Positions 27,877-36,802 of a stretch of DNA of 37,908 bases are shown here, one piece after another. The stretch comes from Vicingaceae bacterium. GTDB taxonomy: Bacteria; Bacteroidota; Bacteroidia; Flavobacteriales_E; Vicingaceae. The notes under the pieces are model-generated. The model saw only the letters and a program-made list of their open reading frames with translations, was not told the DNA's origin and did no database searches. Every line of letters starts with the position of its first letter. Position 1 is the stretch's first letter. The translations under genes and the position numbers were made by a program. The stretch covers positions 1 through 37,908 of the forward strand of contig JAQXDJ010000031.1 of assembly GCA_029251425.1 (NCBI GenBank), in the 5' to 3' direction.

Positions 27877-29151
27877 ATGAAAATGACATTTACTAGAAAA
27901 ATATTAAGCGCTGTTTTGGTTATCGGTATCACTCTTTTTACTGCTTGTAAAAAAGATTTCGATACGGTTCCTGTAAAAGAATTGCCCGAAGGAAATATAA
28001 TTACAATAGATTCTTTAAGAAAAATTTATACAGCTTTTGACACAACAATCACTAATGACATTTCAATTTATGGTGTTGTTACTGCAGATGCTGTAACAGG
28101 AAATATTTATAAAGAATTGTATATCCAAGATGAAACAAATGCCATTAAGCTGGAACTTCTTTCTTCTGCCGATTTTTTTATTGGAGACAGGGTAAGGGTT
28201 GCAATAAAAGGAGCAACAGTTAGAAGAGATAGGGATATGATTGTGTTAGACAGCATCAACCCAGATATCGCAATAATAAGACAAGAACAAAATCAAGATT
28301 TAACTCCTGAAGTAGTTACAATAGACTCTTTAATCCTTATTGATATCTTTGCTTCAAAATACCAAGGTAAATTAGTGCAAATTAACAATGTTGAATTTGA
28401 TTGTGCTGACGCGTGTAAAACTTGGGCTGATGGAATTGGCCAAAGAGACGAAAACAGAGTGTTAATTGATACAATGGGAAACTCTATAGTTGTAAGGTCT
28501 AGCGGTTTTTCTACATTTGCTGGAGACAACCTTCCTTTTGATCAAGGCTCTATTGTTGGTGTTGTTTCTCAATACGATGGAACCGTTCAGTTAACAATCA
28601 GAAACCCAAATGAATTTATTGTTTCTAACACGAGAAAATCAACATGCACTCCTTGTCCTGCATTTACATATACTAAAGATTTTGAAGATGAAAGTATTAC
28701 TTCTGGTGGTTGGATTCAACAAAATATTGCTGGAAACATCAGTTGGGAGGCTAGCGACCAAGGCTCTCACCCTAGTTTTTATGGAAGAATTTCTAACTAT
28801 AATGGTAGCAGCAATGTTGCTTGCGAAACTTGGTTGGTTTCTCCAGCCTTTGATTTATCTAACACCACAAACCCAGAATTCTTTATGGAGTCGGACGTAA
28901 ACTACAGTGGTGCGGACTTAGAGGTTTATATTACGACAAACTTTACTGGAGATGTTACAACAACATCTTGGACGCAACTTTCTGTTCCATTAGACCCTGA
29001 CAATTCTGGTTGGAACACTTTTTATCCTTCTGGAGCGGTTAGTCTTGTAAGCTATAAAAGTTCAGGAGTAAGGGTTGCGTATAAGTATGTTGGAAGTTCT
29101 TCAAATGGACAAACATGTGAAATTGATGATATTAAAATTATTGATCTATGA
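27877..29151 (+). CDS. DUF5689 domain lipoprotein with choice-of-anchor J-like C-terminal domain
   Basis: Lipobox LFTACKKDFD; ISIYGVVTADAVTGNIYKELYIQDETNAIKLEL OB-like DUF5689 region; FEDESITSGGWIQQNI...WLVSPAFDLSN C-terminal domain. Confidence 0.88.
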   Translation: MKMTFTRKILSAVLVIGITLFTACKKDFDTVPVKELPEGNIITIDSLRKIYTAFDTTITNDISIYGVVTADAVTGNIYKELYIQDETNAIKLELLSSADFFIGDRVRVAIKGATVRRDRDMIVLDSINPDIAIIRQEQNQDLTPEVVTIDSLILIDIFASKYQGKLVQINNVEFDCADACKTWADGIGQRDENRVLIDTMGNSIVVRSSGFSTFAGDNLPFDQGSIVGVVSQYDGTVQLTIRNPNEFIVSNTRKSTCTPCPAFTYTKDFEDESITSGGWIQQNIAGNISWEASDQGSHPSFYGRISNYNGSSNVACETWLVSPAFDLSNTTNPEFFMESDVNYSGADLEVYITTNFTGDVTTTSWTQLSVPLDPDNSGWNTFYPSGAVSLVSYKSSGVRVAYKYVGSSSNGQTCEIDDIKIIDL

Positions 29152-30365
29152 AAAATTTATTAAAAAATTATAGCGCTATTTTTATTCTGATTGCTCTATT
29201 TACTTCGTGTAAAAAAGACTATGAAGATCCAACAATAAAAACAGTAGCCACAGGAAGTGTTCAAACAATTGCTCAGGTAAGAGCTTTGTATCAACCAGGA
29301 AAAACAATAAAAATAGCAGAAGATATTTCTGTTTATGGTGTGGTTACCATGGATGAGAGTACGGGAAACCTGTATAAAGAATCATACATTACAGATGGGA
29401 CAGGAAATTTATACTTACGCTTTACAACAGGAAGCGGTCTGTACATTGGCGACTCTGTTAGGGTAAATCTTAATGGTGCTAAAATTTTAAAGTATAACCA
29501 AATGCTTCAGGTTGACTCCCTTCACCCAGACAACAGTGTGGTCAAGTTGTCTACTCAAAACTATGTTACCCCAGAAACTATTTCTATTTCTTCTTTATTG
29601 GCTGATTTAGAGGGTTCTCAGGGAAAACTAGTTAAAATTGACGGTGCATTTTTTGCAGAAGGAGGTTTAGGTTTAAGTTATGCGGATGGAGAGAATCAAG
29701 TTTCAGAAAGTAGATATTTATTTGCGCTAAACGGAGATGAAATAGAGGTAAGAACAAGTGGGTATTCTAATTTTGCTGATGACACCCTTCCTAGTGGAAG
29801 TGGTAAATTTATTGGTGTTGTTGCGCAATACAATGATGGATTACAATTGTTAATTAGAGATCCTCAAGAGTTAGAAATGGACGGTGAAGCCCCTCTTTTA
29901 AAAACATTTAATGATCAAAGTATTACTTCTGGAGGTTGGACAACACAAGTTGTTACCGGCCCTTTTAATTGGATTACTAATGACCAAGGGTCTAGTTCTC
30001 ATTATGCTGCATTAACAAATTATGACAATGGAAACACAGCGTCTGAGGTTTGGTTAATTTCCCCATCATTTAATTTTAGTAATTCAACAGCACAAAGTTT
30101 AAGTTTTAAAAATGCCTCAAACTATAACGGTCCAGACATAGAGGTTTATGTTTCAACAAACTATGATGGGGCAAGTTTACCAAACACAGCAACATGGTCA
30201 CAATTAAGCGCAAACCTTTCTGGTGGAGGTTTTGAGTGGGTCTCTTCGGGAATTATTAATCTTTCTTCTTTTACAGGTGCCAATACTTATATTGCAATTA
30301 AATACACAGGCACAGCTTCTGATGGAAAAACCTGGGAGCTTGACAATATCATTATAAATAAATAA
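29148..30365 (+). CDS. DUF5689 domain lipoprotein, tandem paralogue of the preceding gene
   Basis: Lipobox LFTSCKKDYE; ISVYGVVTMDESTGNLYKESYITDGTGNLYLRF; FNDQSITSGGWTTQVV...WLISPSFNFSN; start overlaps the upstream stop by 4 bp (ATGA). Confidence 0.88.
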   Translation: MKNLLKNYSAIFILIALFTSCKKDYEDPTIKTVATGSVQTIAQVRALYQPGKTIKIAEDISVYGVVTMDESTGNLYKESYITDGTGNLYLRFTTGSGLYIGDSVRVNLNGAKILKYNQMLQVDSLHPDNSVVKLSTQNYVTPETISISSLLADLEGSQGKLVKIDGAFFAEGGLGLSYADGENQVSESRYLFALNGDEIEVRTSGYSNFADDTLPSGSGKFIGVVAQYNDGLQLLIRDPQELEMDGEAPLLKTFNDQSITSGGWTTQVVTGPFNWITNDQGSSSHYAALTNYDNGNTASEVWLISPSFNFSNSTAQSLSFKNASNYNGPDIEVYVSTNYDGASLPNTATWSQLSANLSGGGFEWVSSGIINLSSFTGANTYIAIKYTGTASDGKTWELDNIIINK

Positions 30366-30401
30366 CTTTAACAATATCTTTTAATATTAAAACTATCAAT
30401 T

Positions 30402-31808
30402 ATGAAAAAACTCTTTACTCTTTTATTTGCTGCTTCACTTGGCTCTATAGCTATTGGGCAAACAGTATTTACAAGTAACTTAAGCTCTTGGAATATGGGA
30501 GACCCAACAGACTTTATGGGCCCTAACACAAGTATCGCGTCAAGCAGTGTTGTACAAACTTCAACTGGAGCAAACTTTGGCTCAGACATGGCTGCCCTAA
30601 TAAATAGCACAACTTCTCACAAAAGGTTCACTACAGAAAGTACTGCTGTTGTTGGCGGAACAACTTATACTATTAAAATTTGGGTATCAGGTAACACTGG
30701 AGAATTGAGAACAAATTATTATGATGAAACTGATGGAACAACAGCGGGTTATGGAACGTATAATTCTTATGTTACTATTTCTGGGGCTCAAACTATTGTT
30801 TCTCAATCAGTAACAGTTCCTAGTACGTGTAATGATGCTCAGTTTATTTTATCTTTAAGAAACACTGATGCAACCGGAATTCTTGTTGATTCCGTATCTG
30901 TAACTGCAGGAGGAACTACTCCTCCGCCAACAGGTATAACTTCTATTTATGATATTCAATTTACAACGAATACTAATGGAGACTCTCCAGAGGTAGGAAA
31001 TGTAGTTACAACAAAAGGTGTGGTTACGGCATATATCAACAACACTGCTAATTTTGGTGGGGGAAGTTTCTTTATTCAGGATGGAAACGGATCTTGGAAT
31101 GGATTATATATTTACAACCTAGACACTACTAGAACTCCATTTGTTGGAGATAGCGTTGAAGTAACAGGAACTGTTATTGAGCACAACTTAGGTTCGGCTC
31201 CAGAAAATGTTACAGAACTTGGTTCAGTAACTAATGTTAATGTTATTAATTCAGGTAACACACTCCCTTCAGAAACGATTGTAACTACTGGCGCTGCAAA
31301 CAGAGAAGAATACGAAGGTGTTTTAATTAAAGTGGTTAATGCAGAAGCAACTTCTGTTGGTTCAACTTTAGGTTTTGGATTATGGGAAATGAATGATGGT
31401 TCTGGCGCTTTAAAAGGTGATGATGATATGTATGCTTTTCACACCCAAGCTATTTTAGGTTCTGACTATGACGTTACAGGTATTGGTCACTATTCTTTTG
31501 ATGACTACAAAATTTTACCAAGAAAAACAAGTGATGTTGCCTTGTTTACTGGTGTTGACGAATTAAGTGGTGTAAAAGTGGTTGTTTACCCCAACCCGGT
31601 AAAAGGCATGTTAAACTTTAAGTTAGATGTTAACGGATTTAATGTTCAGATTATTGACGTAACAGGAAAAACGGTTAGAACAGAAAACACGATAAACAAC
31701 AAGCTAACAGTTAATACTGAAAACTTAAACAACGGTTTTTATTTTTACAGCATCTCTGATGTTAATGGAAATTTAATTTCTACCAATAAATTTATTGTTG
31801 CTAAATAA
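30402..31808 (+). CDS. Secreted OB-fold (ExeM/NucH-type) protein with T9SS type A C-terminal sorting domain
   Basis: Signal peptide; DIQFTTNTNGDSPEVGNVVTTKGVVTAYI...SFFIQDGNGSWNGLYIYN...VGDSVEVTGTVIEHN...TELG; C-terminal VYPNPVKGMLNFKLDVNGFNVQIIDVTGKTV...LNNGFYFYSIS. Confidence 0.87.
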   Translation: MKKLFTLLFAASLGSIAIGQTVFTSNLSSWNMGDPTDFMGPNTSIASSSVVQTSTGANFGSDMAALINSTTSHKRFTTESTAVVGGTTYTIKIWVSGNTGELRTNYYDETDGTTAGYGTYNSYVTISGAQTIVSQSVTVPSTCNDAQFILSLRNTDATGILVDSVSVTAGGTTPPPTGITSIYDIQFTTNTNGDSPEVGNVVTTKGVVTAYINNTANFGGGSFFIQDGNGSWNGLYIYNLDTTRTPFVGDSVEVTGTVIEHNLGSAPENVTELGSVTNVNVINSGNTLPSETIVTTGAANREEYEGVLIKVVNAEATSVGSTLGFGLWEMNDGSGALKGDDDMYAFHTQAILGSDYDVTGIGHYSFDDYKILPRKTSDVALFTGVDELSGVKVVVYPNPVKGMLNFKLDVNGFNVQIIDVTGKTVRTENTINNKLTVNTENLNNGFYFYSISDVNGNLISTNKFIVAK

Positions 31809-31830
31809 TAAACGCTATTAATTATAGTAA

Positions 31831-31860
31831 AAGGCGAACCAAATGGTTCGCCTTTTTTTA
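31831..31860 (+). terminator. Rho-independent terminator of the TonB/DUF5689 operon
   Basis: 10-bp perfect stem AAGGCGAACC / GGTTCGCCTT with AAAT loop (31831-31854) followed by a T-run. Confidence 0.9.
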
Positions 31861-31895
31861 TTTTCTCTTACTTTTAAGAACCTAAAACTTATTGT

Positions 31896-33788
31896 ATGTC
31901 TATTAAGATTAATTCATTAGAAGAATACCATCAACAATACCAAAAAAGTATAGAAAACCCAGAGAGTTTTTGGAGCGAAATTGCTGAAACTTTTACTTGG
32001 AAAAAGAAATGGGAGACTGTTTTAGATTGGAATTTTGAGGAACCAAAAATAGAATGGTTTAAAGGGGCTAAATTAAACATCACAGAAAATTGTTTAGACA
32101 GACATTTAGCAACTCAAGGAAATAAAACAGTAATTATTTGGGAGCCGAACAACCCAAATGACAAGACTATAAAACTAACCTACAAAGAGCTTCATCAAAA
32201 AGTTTGTGCGTTTGCTAATGTCTTAAAAAACAATGGTGCTAAAAAAGGAGATAGGGTTTGTTTGTATATGCCAATGGTTCCAGAATTGGCAATTGCGGTT
32301 TTAGCTTGTGCGAGAATTGGAGCAATACACTCTGTTGTGTTTGCTGGGTTTTCTGCCAAAGCTCTTGCTGATAGAATTAATGATGCCACATGTAATATTG
32401 TTATCTGTTCTGATGAGGCTTATCGTGGGACGAAAACTATTCCCATAAAAACCGTTGTTGATGAAGCTTTAAAAACCTGTCCAACTATCAAAAAAAATAT
32501 TGTATTAAAACGAACGGGCGCTACTGTTATTATGAATCAAAAAGATGTTTGGTGGCATGAGGAAATAGAAAAAGTGAACGAAAATTGTGTTGCGGAAAAA
32601 ATGGATGCAGAAGATGACCTTTTTATTTTATACACTTCTGGTTCTACAGGAAAGCCAAAGGGTGTTGTTCACACTACTGCTGGTTATATGGTTTATACAA
32701 ATTACAGCTTTCAAAATGTTTTTCAATATGAAAAAGATGATGTTTATTGGTGTACTGCAGATATTGGTTGGATTACAGGACATTCTTACATTATATATGG
32801 TCCTTTGTTAGCTGGAGCCACAACGGTTATGTTCGAGGGTGTTCCAACTTGGCCAGATGCAGGAAGGTTCTGGGAAGTTATAGATAAGCACCAGATAAAT
32901 ATTTTTTACACAGCTCCCACAGCCATAAGAGCTTTACAAGCTTGTGATATCAGCTTTGTAAACAAACACAAACTAAGTTCTTTAAAGGTGTTGGGAAGCG
33001 TTGGTGAGCCTATTAATTTAGAGGCCTGGGATTGGTATCATAAAAACATAGGCAAGGGTAATTGCCCAATAGTTGACACCTGGTGGCAAACAGAAACTGG
33101 CGGTATTATGATTTCGCCATTGGCAGGAATTACACCTTTAAAGCCAACTTATGCAACCCTTCCTTTACCTGGAATACAACCTTGCTTGGTCGATGCTGAA
33201 GGAAATGAAATTGAAGGAAACGATGTTGAGGGAAACCTTTGTATAAAACACCCTTGGCCCTCTATGTTAAGAACCATTTACGGTGATCACAAAAGATGTG
33301 CAGCTGTTTATTTCTCTACCTATAAAGGAAAATACTTTACTGGTGATGGTTGTAAAAGAGATGAAAATGGAATGTACAGAATTACAGGAAGGGTTGATGA
33401 TGTTATTAATGTTTCTGGACACAGAATAGGAACAGCAGAAATAGAAGACGCTTTAGATACACATCACAATGTTGTTGAAACAGCTGTTGTTGGCTTTTCT
33501 CACGAAATAAAAGGGCAGGGAATTTATGCTTATGTTATTTGTGCCAAAGAAGTAAATGAGAACGAGCTAAGAAAAGAGTTGTTAGTTCAAATTACCAAAG
33601 AAATTGGTCCCATAGCAAAACCAGATAAAATTCAAATTGTTAGCGGACTGCCCAAAACAAGGTCAGGAAAAATTATGCGTAGAATTTTAAGAAAAATTGC
33701 AGAAGGAGACACTTCCAACCTAGGAGACACGAGCACATTACTAGATCCAACCGTGGTTGAAGAAATTAAAACAGGAAGGGTTAATTAG
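31896..33788 (+). CDS. acs: Acetyl-coenzyme A synthetase
   Basis: LFILYTSGSTGKPKGVVHTTAGYM, YWCTADIGWITGHSYIIYGPL, VDTWWQTETGGIMISP, RVDDVINVSGHRIGTAEIE, KTRSGKIMRRILRK. Confidence 0.97.
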   Translation: MSIKINSLEEYHQQYQKSIENPESFWSEIAETFTWKKKWETVLDWNFEEPKIEWFKGAKLNITENCLDRHLATQGNKTVIIWEPNNPNDKTIKLTYKELHQKVCAFANVLKNNGAKKGDRVCLYMPMVPELAIAVLACARIGAIHSVVFAGFSAKALADRINDATCNIVICSDEAYRGTKTIPIKTVVDEALKTCPTIKKNIVLKRTGATVIMNQKDVWWHEEIEKVNENCVAEKMDAEDDLFILYTSGSTGKPKGVVHTTAGYMVYTNYSFQNVFQYEKDDVYWCTADIGWITGHSYIIYGPLLAGATTVMFEGVPTWPDAGRFWEVIDKHQINIFYTAPTAIRALQACDISFVNKHKLSSLKVLGSVGEPINLEAWDWYHKNIGKGNCPIVDTWWQTETGGIMISPLAGITPLKPTYATLPLPGIQPCLVDAEGNEIEGNDVEGNLCIKHPWPSMLRTIYGDHKRCAAVYFSTYKGKYFTGDGCKRDENGMYRITGRVDDVINVSGHRIGTAEIEDALDTHHNVVETAVVGFSHEIKGQGIYAYVICAKEVNENELRKELLVQITKEIGPIAKPDKIQIVSGLPKTRSGKIMRRILRKIAEGDTSNLGDTSTLLDPTVVEEIKTGRVN

Positions 33789-33818
33789 TCATCAAAAGGG
33801 TTTTCGTTCACTATTGCA

Positions 33819-34922
33819 TTAAGCCAGCTTATACATTTTTCCTGGAAGCGATTTTACTAAACCATCAAACTCTAAGTTTAACAGTAAAGATGTTGTTTGG
33901 CTCATGGTCATTTTTGCCAACAAAGAAAGTTCATCAACCCCTATTTTATCTTGTTTAGACAGTATTGCAGTGATCGTTTTTTGCTCTGGTGTGAGTTCTA
34001 AAAACAACTGTGTTTGTGTTTGAGCCACCTTCTTTTTAGTTTGCCAGCCCATTACATACTCAATATCTTTAGCTGACTGTATTAATGCAGCTTTATGGCT
34101 TTTTATAAGGTTGTTGCACCCTTCAGACTGACTATCTCCTAACCTTCCTGGTAGAGCAAACACATCCCTATTATAATCGTTTGCGATGTAAGCGGTAATT
34201 AACGAGCCCCCTTTTTTACTAGACTCTACAACAATTGTTAAATCAGACATTCCTGCAACAATTCTGTTTCGTTTCGGGAAGTTTTCTCTATCCGGCTTAG
34301 TTCCGCTTTTAAAATCAGAAAGCAAAGCGCCTTTTTCAGTCATTTGATTCGCGACACTTTTGTGTTGTGCAGGATAGAGTCTGTCAAGGCCGTGAGCCAA
34401 GACACCAACTGTTGATAAGTTGTTTTTTATAGCAGCTTTATGTGCACAAACATCTATACCATAAGCAAGGCCACTAACAACTGTTGGGTTGTGTGGTGCT
34501 AAATCTTTAATCAGCTGATCACAAAAACCTTTACCATATTCCGTTGCTTTTCGTGTTCCAACCACACTAATAACCTTTTGGTTATTAAAATCGATATTTC
34601 CTTTTGAATATAACAACACAGGTCCGTCCTCGCAATGTAATAGTCTTCTTGGGTAATTATCATTTAAGAAAAACAGAGGTGTTATTTCGTTTTTTGAAAT
34701 GAAACCAAGCTCTTCCTCTGCTATGGCCAGAGCCTCTGTTTTATGTTGAATAATTTTGTTTGCGTTTACAGGCCCTATTCCTGGTATTTTTTCTAAAACA
34801 CTTTTTTTCTCCTTAAAAACCTGCTCAGAGCTACCACAATAAGCAATTAGTTTCTTTGCTGTAACATCTCCGATGTTGGGAATTGAAGTAATTGCGATAT
34901 GATAAAGTAGCTGTTCGTTCAT
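33819..34922 (-). CDS. dprA: DNA-processing protein DprA (Smf)
   Basis: N-terminal HhH-like segment KIPGIGPVNANKI, Rossmann core VVGTRKATEYGKG, VSGLAYGIDVCAHKAAI, NRIVAGMSDLTIVVESSKKGGSLITA, ALPGRLGDSQSEGCNNLI, C-terminal winged-helix-like region. Confidence 0.96.
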   Translation of the reverse strand: MNEQLLYHIAITSIPNIGDVTAKKLIAYCGSSEQVFKEKKSVLEKIPGIGPVNANKIIQHKTEALAIAEEELGFISKNEITPLFFLNDNYPRRLLHCEDGPVLLYSKGNIDFNNQKVISVVGTRKATEYGKGFCDQLIKDLAPHNPTVVSGLAYGIDVCAHKAAIKNNLSTVGVLAHGLDRLYPAQHKSVANQMTEKGALLSDFKSGTKPDRENFPKRNRIVAGMSDLTIVVESSKKGGSLITAYIANDYNRDVFALPGRLGDSQSEGCNNLIKSHKAALIQSAKDIEYVMGWQTKKKVAQTQTQLFLELTPEQKTITAILSKQDKIGVDELSLLAKMTMSQTTSLLLNLEFDGLVKSLPGKMYKLA

Positions 34923-34966
34923 CGGATAGTAAAATTAACTATTTTTATGGTTGATATTTATAGCGC

Positions 34967-35701
34967 ATGAAAACACTTGGTATTATTCCTTCTCGTTATG
35001 CATCAACACGCTTTCCAGGAAAGCCACTGATTGACATTGGTGGTAAAACAATGATTCAGCGCGTTTATGAACAAGCAAAGAAAGCAACATCTTTAACGGA
35101 GGTTGTTGTTGCCACGGATGATGAAAAAATTTTTAATCATATCTACTCTTTCGGAGGAAATGTGGTAATGACTTCATCTTCCCACGAAAGTGGAACAGAC
35201 AGGTGTGCAGAGGTTTTAAGCAAAACCAGAGGTAATTATGATGCTGTAATTAACATACAAGGAGACGAGCCTTTTATTAATCCTGAGCAAATTAACCAAC
35301 TGTGCGCTTGTTTTAACGATGAGCAAACAGATATTGCCACCCTCATAAAAAAGATTGATACTGGAGAAGAGCTTTTTAATCCTAATCGTCCTAAGGTTGA
35401 GGTTGACGAAAATAGTTTTGCAAAAATGTTTAGCAGAAAAGCTATTCCAGAACTTTTAAATATTGAAAAGAGCGAATGGTTAAGCAAACAAGCCTTTTAT
35501 AAACACATTGGTATTTATGGTTACCGTTCTTCTGTTTTAAAAGAAATAAGTCAACTACAACCCTCTCCTTTAGAAATTGAAGAGCGACTAGAACAATTGC
35601 GCTGGTTAGAAAATGGATATAAAATTAAAGTGGCTACAACTGTTTTTGAAGCTGCTGCTATTGATACTCCTGAGGATTTAGAAAAAATTACTTTTAAATA
35701 G
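34967..35701 (+). CDS. kdsB: 3-deoxy-manno-octulosonate cytidylyltransferase
   Basis: IIPSRYASTRFPGKPLIDIGGKTMIQRVYEQA, VVATDD, SGTDRCAEV, INIQGDEPFI, HIGIYGYR, LEQLRWLENGYKI. Confidence 0.97.
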   Translation: MKTLGIIPSRYASTRFPGKPLIDIGGKTMIQRVYEQAKKATSLTEVVVATDDEKIFNHIYSFGGNVVMTSSSHESGTDRCAEVLSKTRGNYDAVINIQGDEPFINPEQINQLCACFNDEQTDIATLIKKIDTGEELFNPNRPKVEVDENSFAKMFSRKAIPELLNIEKSEWLSKQAFYKHIGIYGYRSSVLKEISQLQPSPLEIEERLEQLRWLENGYKIKVATTVFEAAAIDTPEDLEKITFK

Positions 35702-35740
35702 TTAAGTTTTTAAGTATTTTTATACATTCGCAAGCCCTAA

Positions 35741-36802
35741 ATGAAAATTGAACAATACATATCCGAATTACTTTACCAATACGATTGTGTTATTGTTCCT
35801 GGTTTGGGTGGTTTTATTGCTAATTATAAACCCGCTACAATACAGCCTATTCAAAACACATTTTCACCACCGTCAAAAAGCATTTCTTTTAATAAAAACC
35901 TAAACAATAACGATGGTTTATTAGCCAATTTTATTGCTCAAAAAGAAGCTTTTAGCTTTGATTTTGCTTCAAAAAAAATTGAAGATTACGTTGGTAAAAT
36001 TAATAGAGAGTTAAGACTTAAAAAAAGCGTAACACTTGCCGCTGTTGGTAATTTATTTTTAGATTCGGAAAATCGCTTACAGTTTGAGCCAGCAAACACT
36101 TCAAACTATTTACTAGAGTCTTATGGCTTGCCTGTTTATCAAAAACAACCTATAAAAAGAATAACTATCGAAGAAAAAATAACCAAAGAATTTGTTGATA
36201 GAACAACACCTTTAGTTGCTGTTAAAGGCCAAGAAAATAGAAAATCAAAAAAATGGATGTATTCTGCCGCTTTGGTTTTTTTAGCTTTTGGTGCTGGGTT
36301 TATGGCCAACAACTCTAACTTGTCTGGCGATTTAAATTACGCCAACCTTAACCCTTTTACTCCAAGTGCTAAAGCGGTTTATACCCCTTTTCAATATGAT
36401 TTAACTATTTCGGAAACAACAACATCAACTGTTGAGGAACAAATTAATGCTGCAAATGAAAACAGCATTTTTGTAGAGGTAACTCTTGATGAAAAAGAAA
36501 ACCTTTTTGTTGTTCAACTAAAAGAAAAAACTGTTGCAGAACCTGTTTCTACTTATGTTGCTGAAACTAAAAAAGTATTACAATACCACATTATTGGCGG
36601 TTGCTTTTCAGAAAAAAGGAACGCTAAAAAAATGGTTAAGAAGCTTAAAAAACAAGGTTTTGATGCTTTTGTTGTTGGAAAAAGAAAAGGCTTGTGGGCT
36701 GTAAGCTATAATAGCTTTGTAACAAGAAAAGAAGCTTTAAATGCTTTAGAAAATGCTCAAGCTCATAATGACAAGGCTTGGATTTTAGATCAATCTTTTT
36801 AA
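35741..36802 (+). CDS. HU-CCDC81-type domain and SPOR domain membrane protein
   Basis: N-terminal IEQYISELLYQYDCVIVPGLGGFIANYKPA (HU-CCDC81-like), one TM (WMYSAALVFLAFGAGFMA), C-terminal YHIIGGCFSEKRNAKKMVKKLKKQGFDAFVV...WAVSYNSF SPOR domain. Confidence 0.88.
   Translation: MKIEQYISELLYQYDCVIVPGLGGFIANYKPATIQPIQNTFSPPSKSISFNKNLNNNDGLLANFIAQKEAFSFDFASKKIEDYVGKINRELRLKKSVTLAAVGNLFLDSENRLQFEPANTSNYLLESYGLPVYQKQPIKRITIEEKITKEFVDRTTPLVAVKGQENRKSKKWMYSAALVFLAFGAGFMANNSNLSGDLNYANLNPFTPSAKAVYTPFQYDLTISETTTSTVEEQINAANENSIFVEVTLDEKENLFVVQLKEKTVAEPVSTYVAETKKVLQYHIIGGCFSEKRNAKKMVKKLKKQGFDAFVVGKRKGLWAVSYNSFVTRKEALNALENAQAHNDKAWILDQSF

Noticed and set aside
33819-34922. dprA as part of a DNA-uptake system with the nuclease/TonB locus
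   Set aside because: Separated by a terminator and acs, opposite strand; dprA is near-universal and its proximity is probably coincidental.
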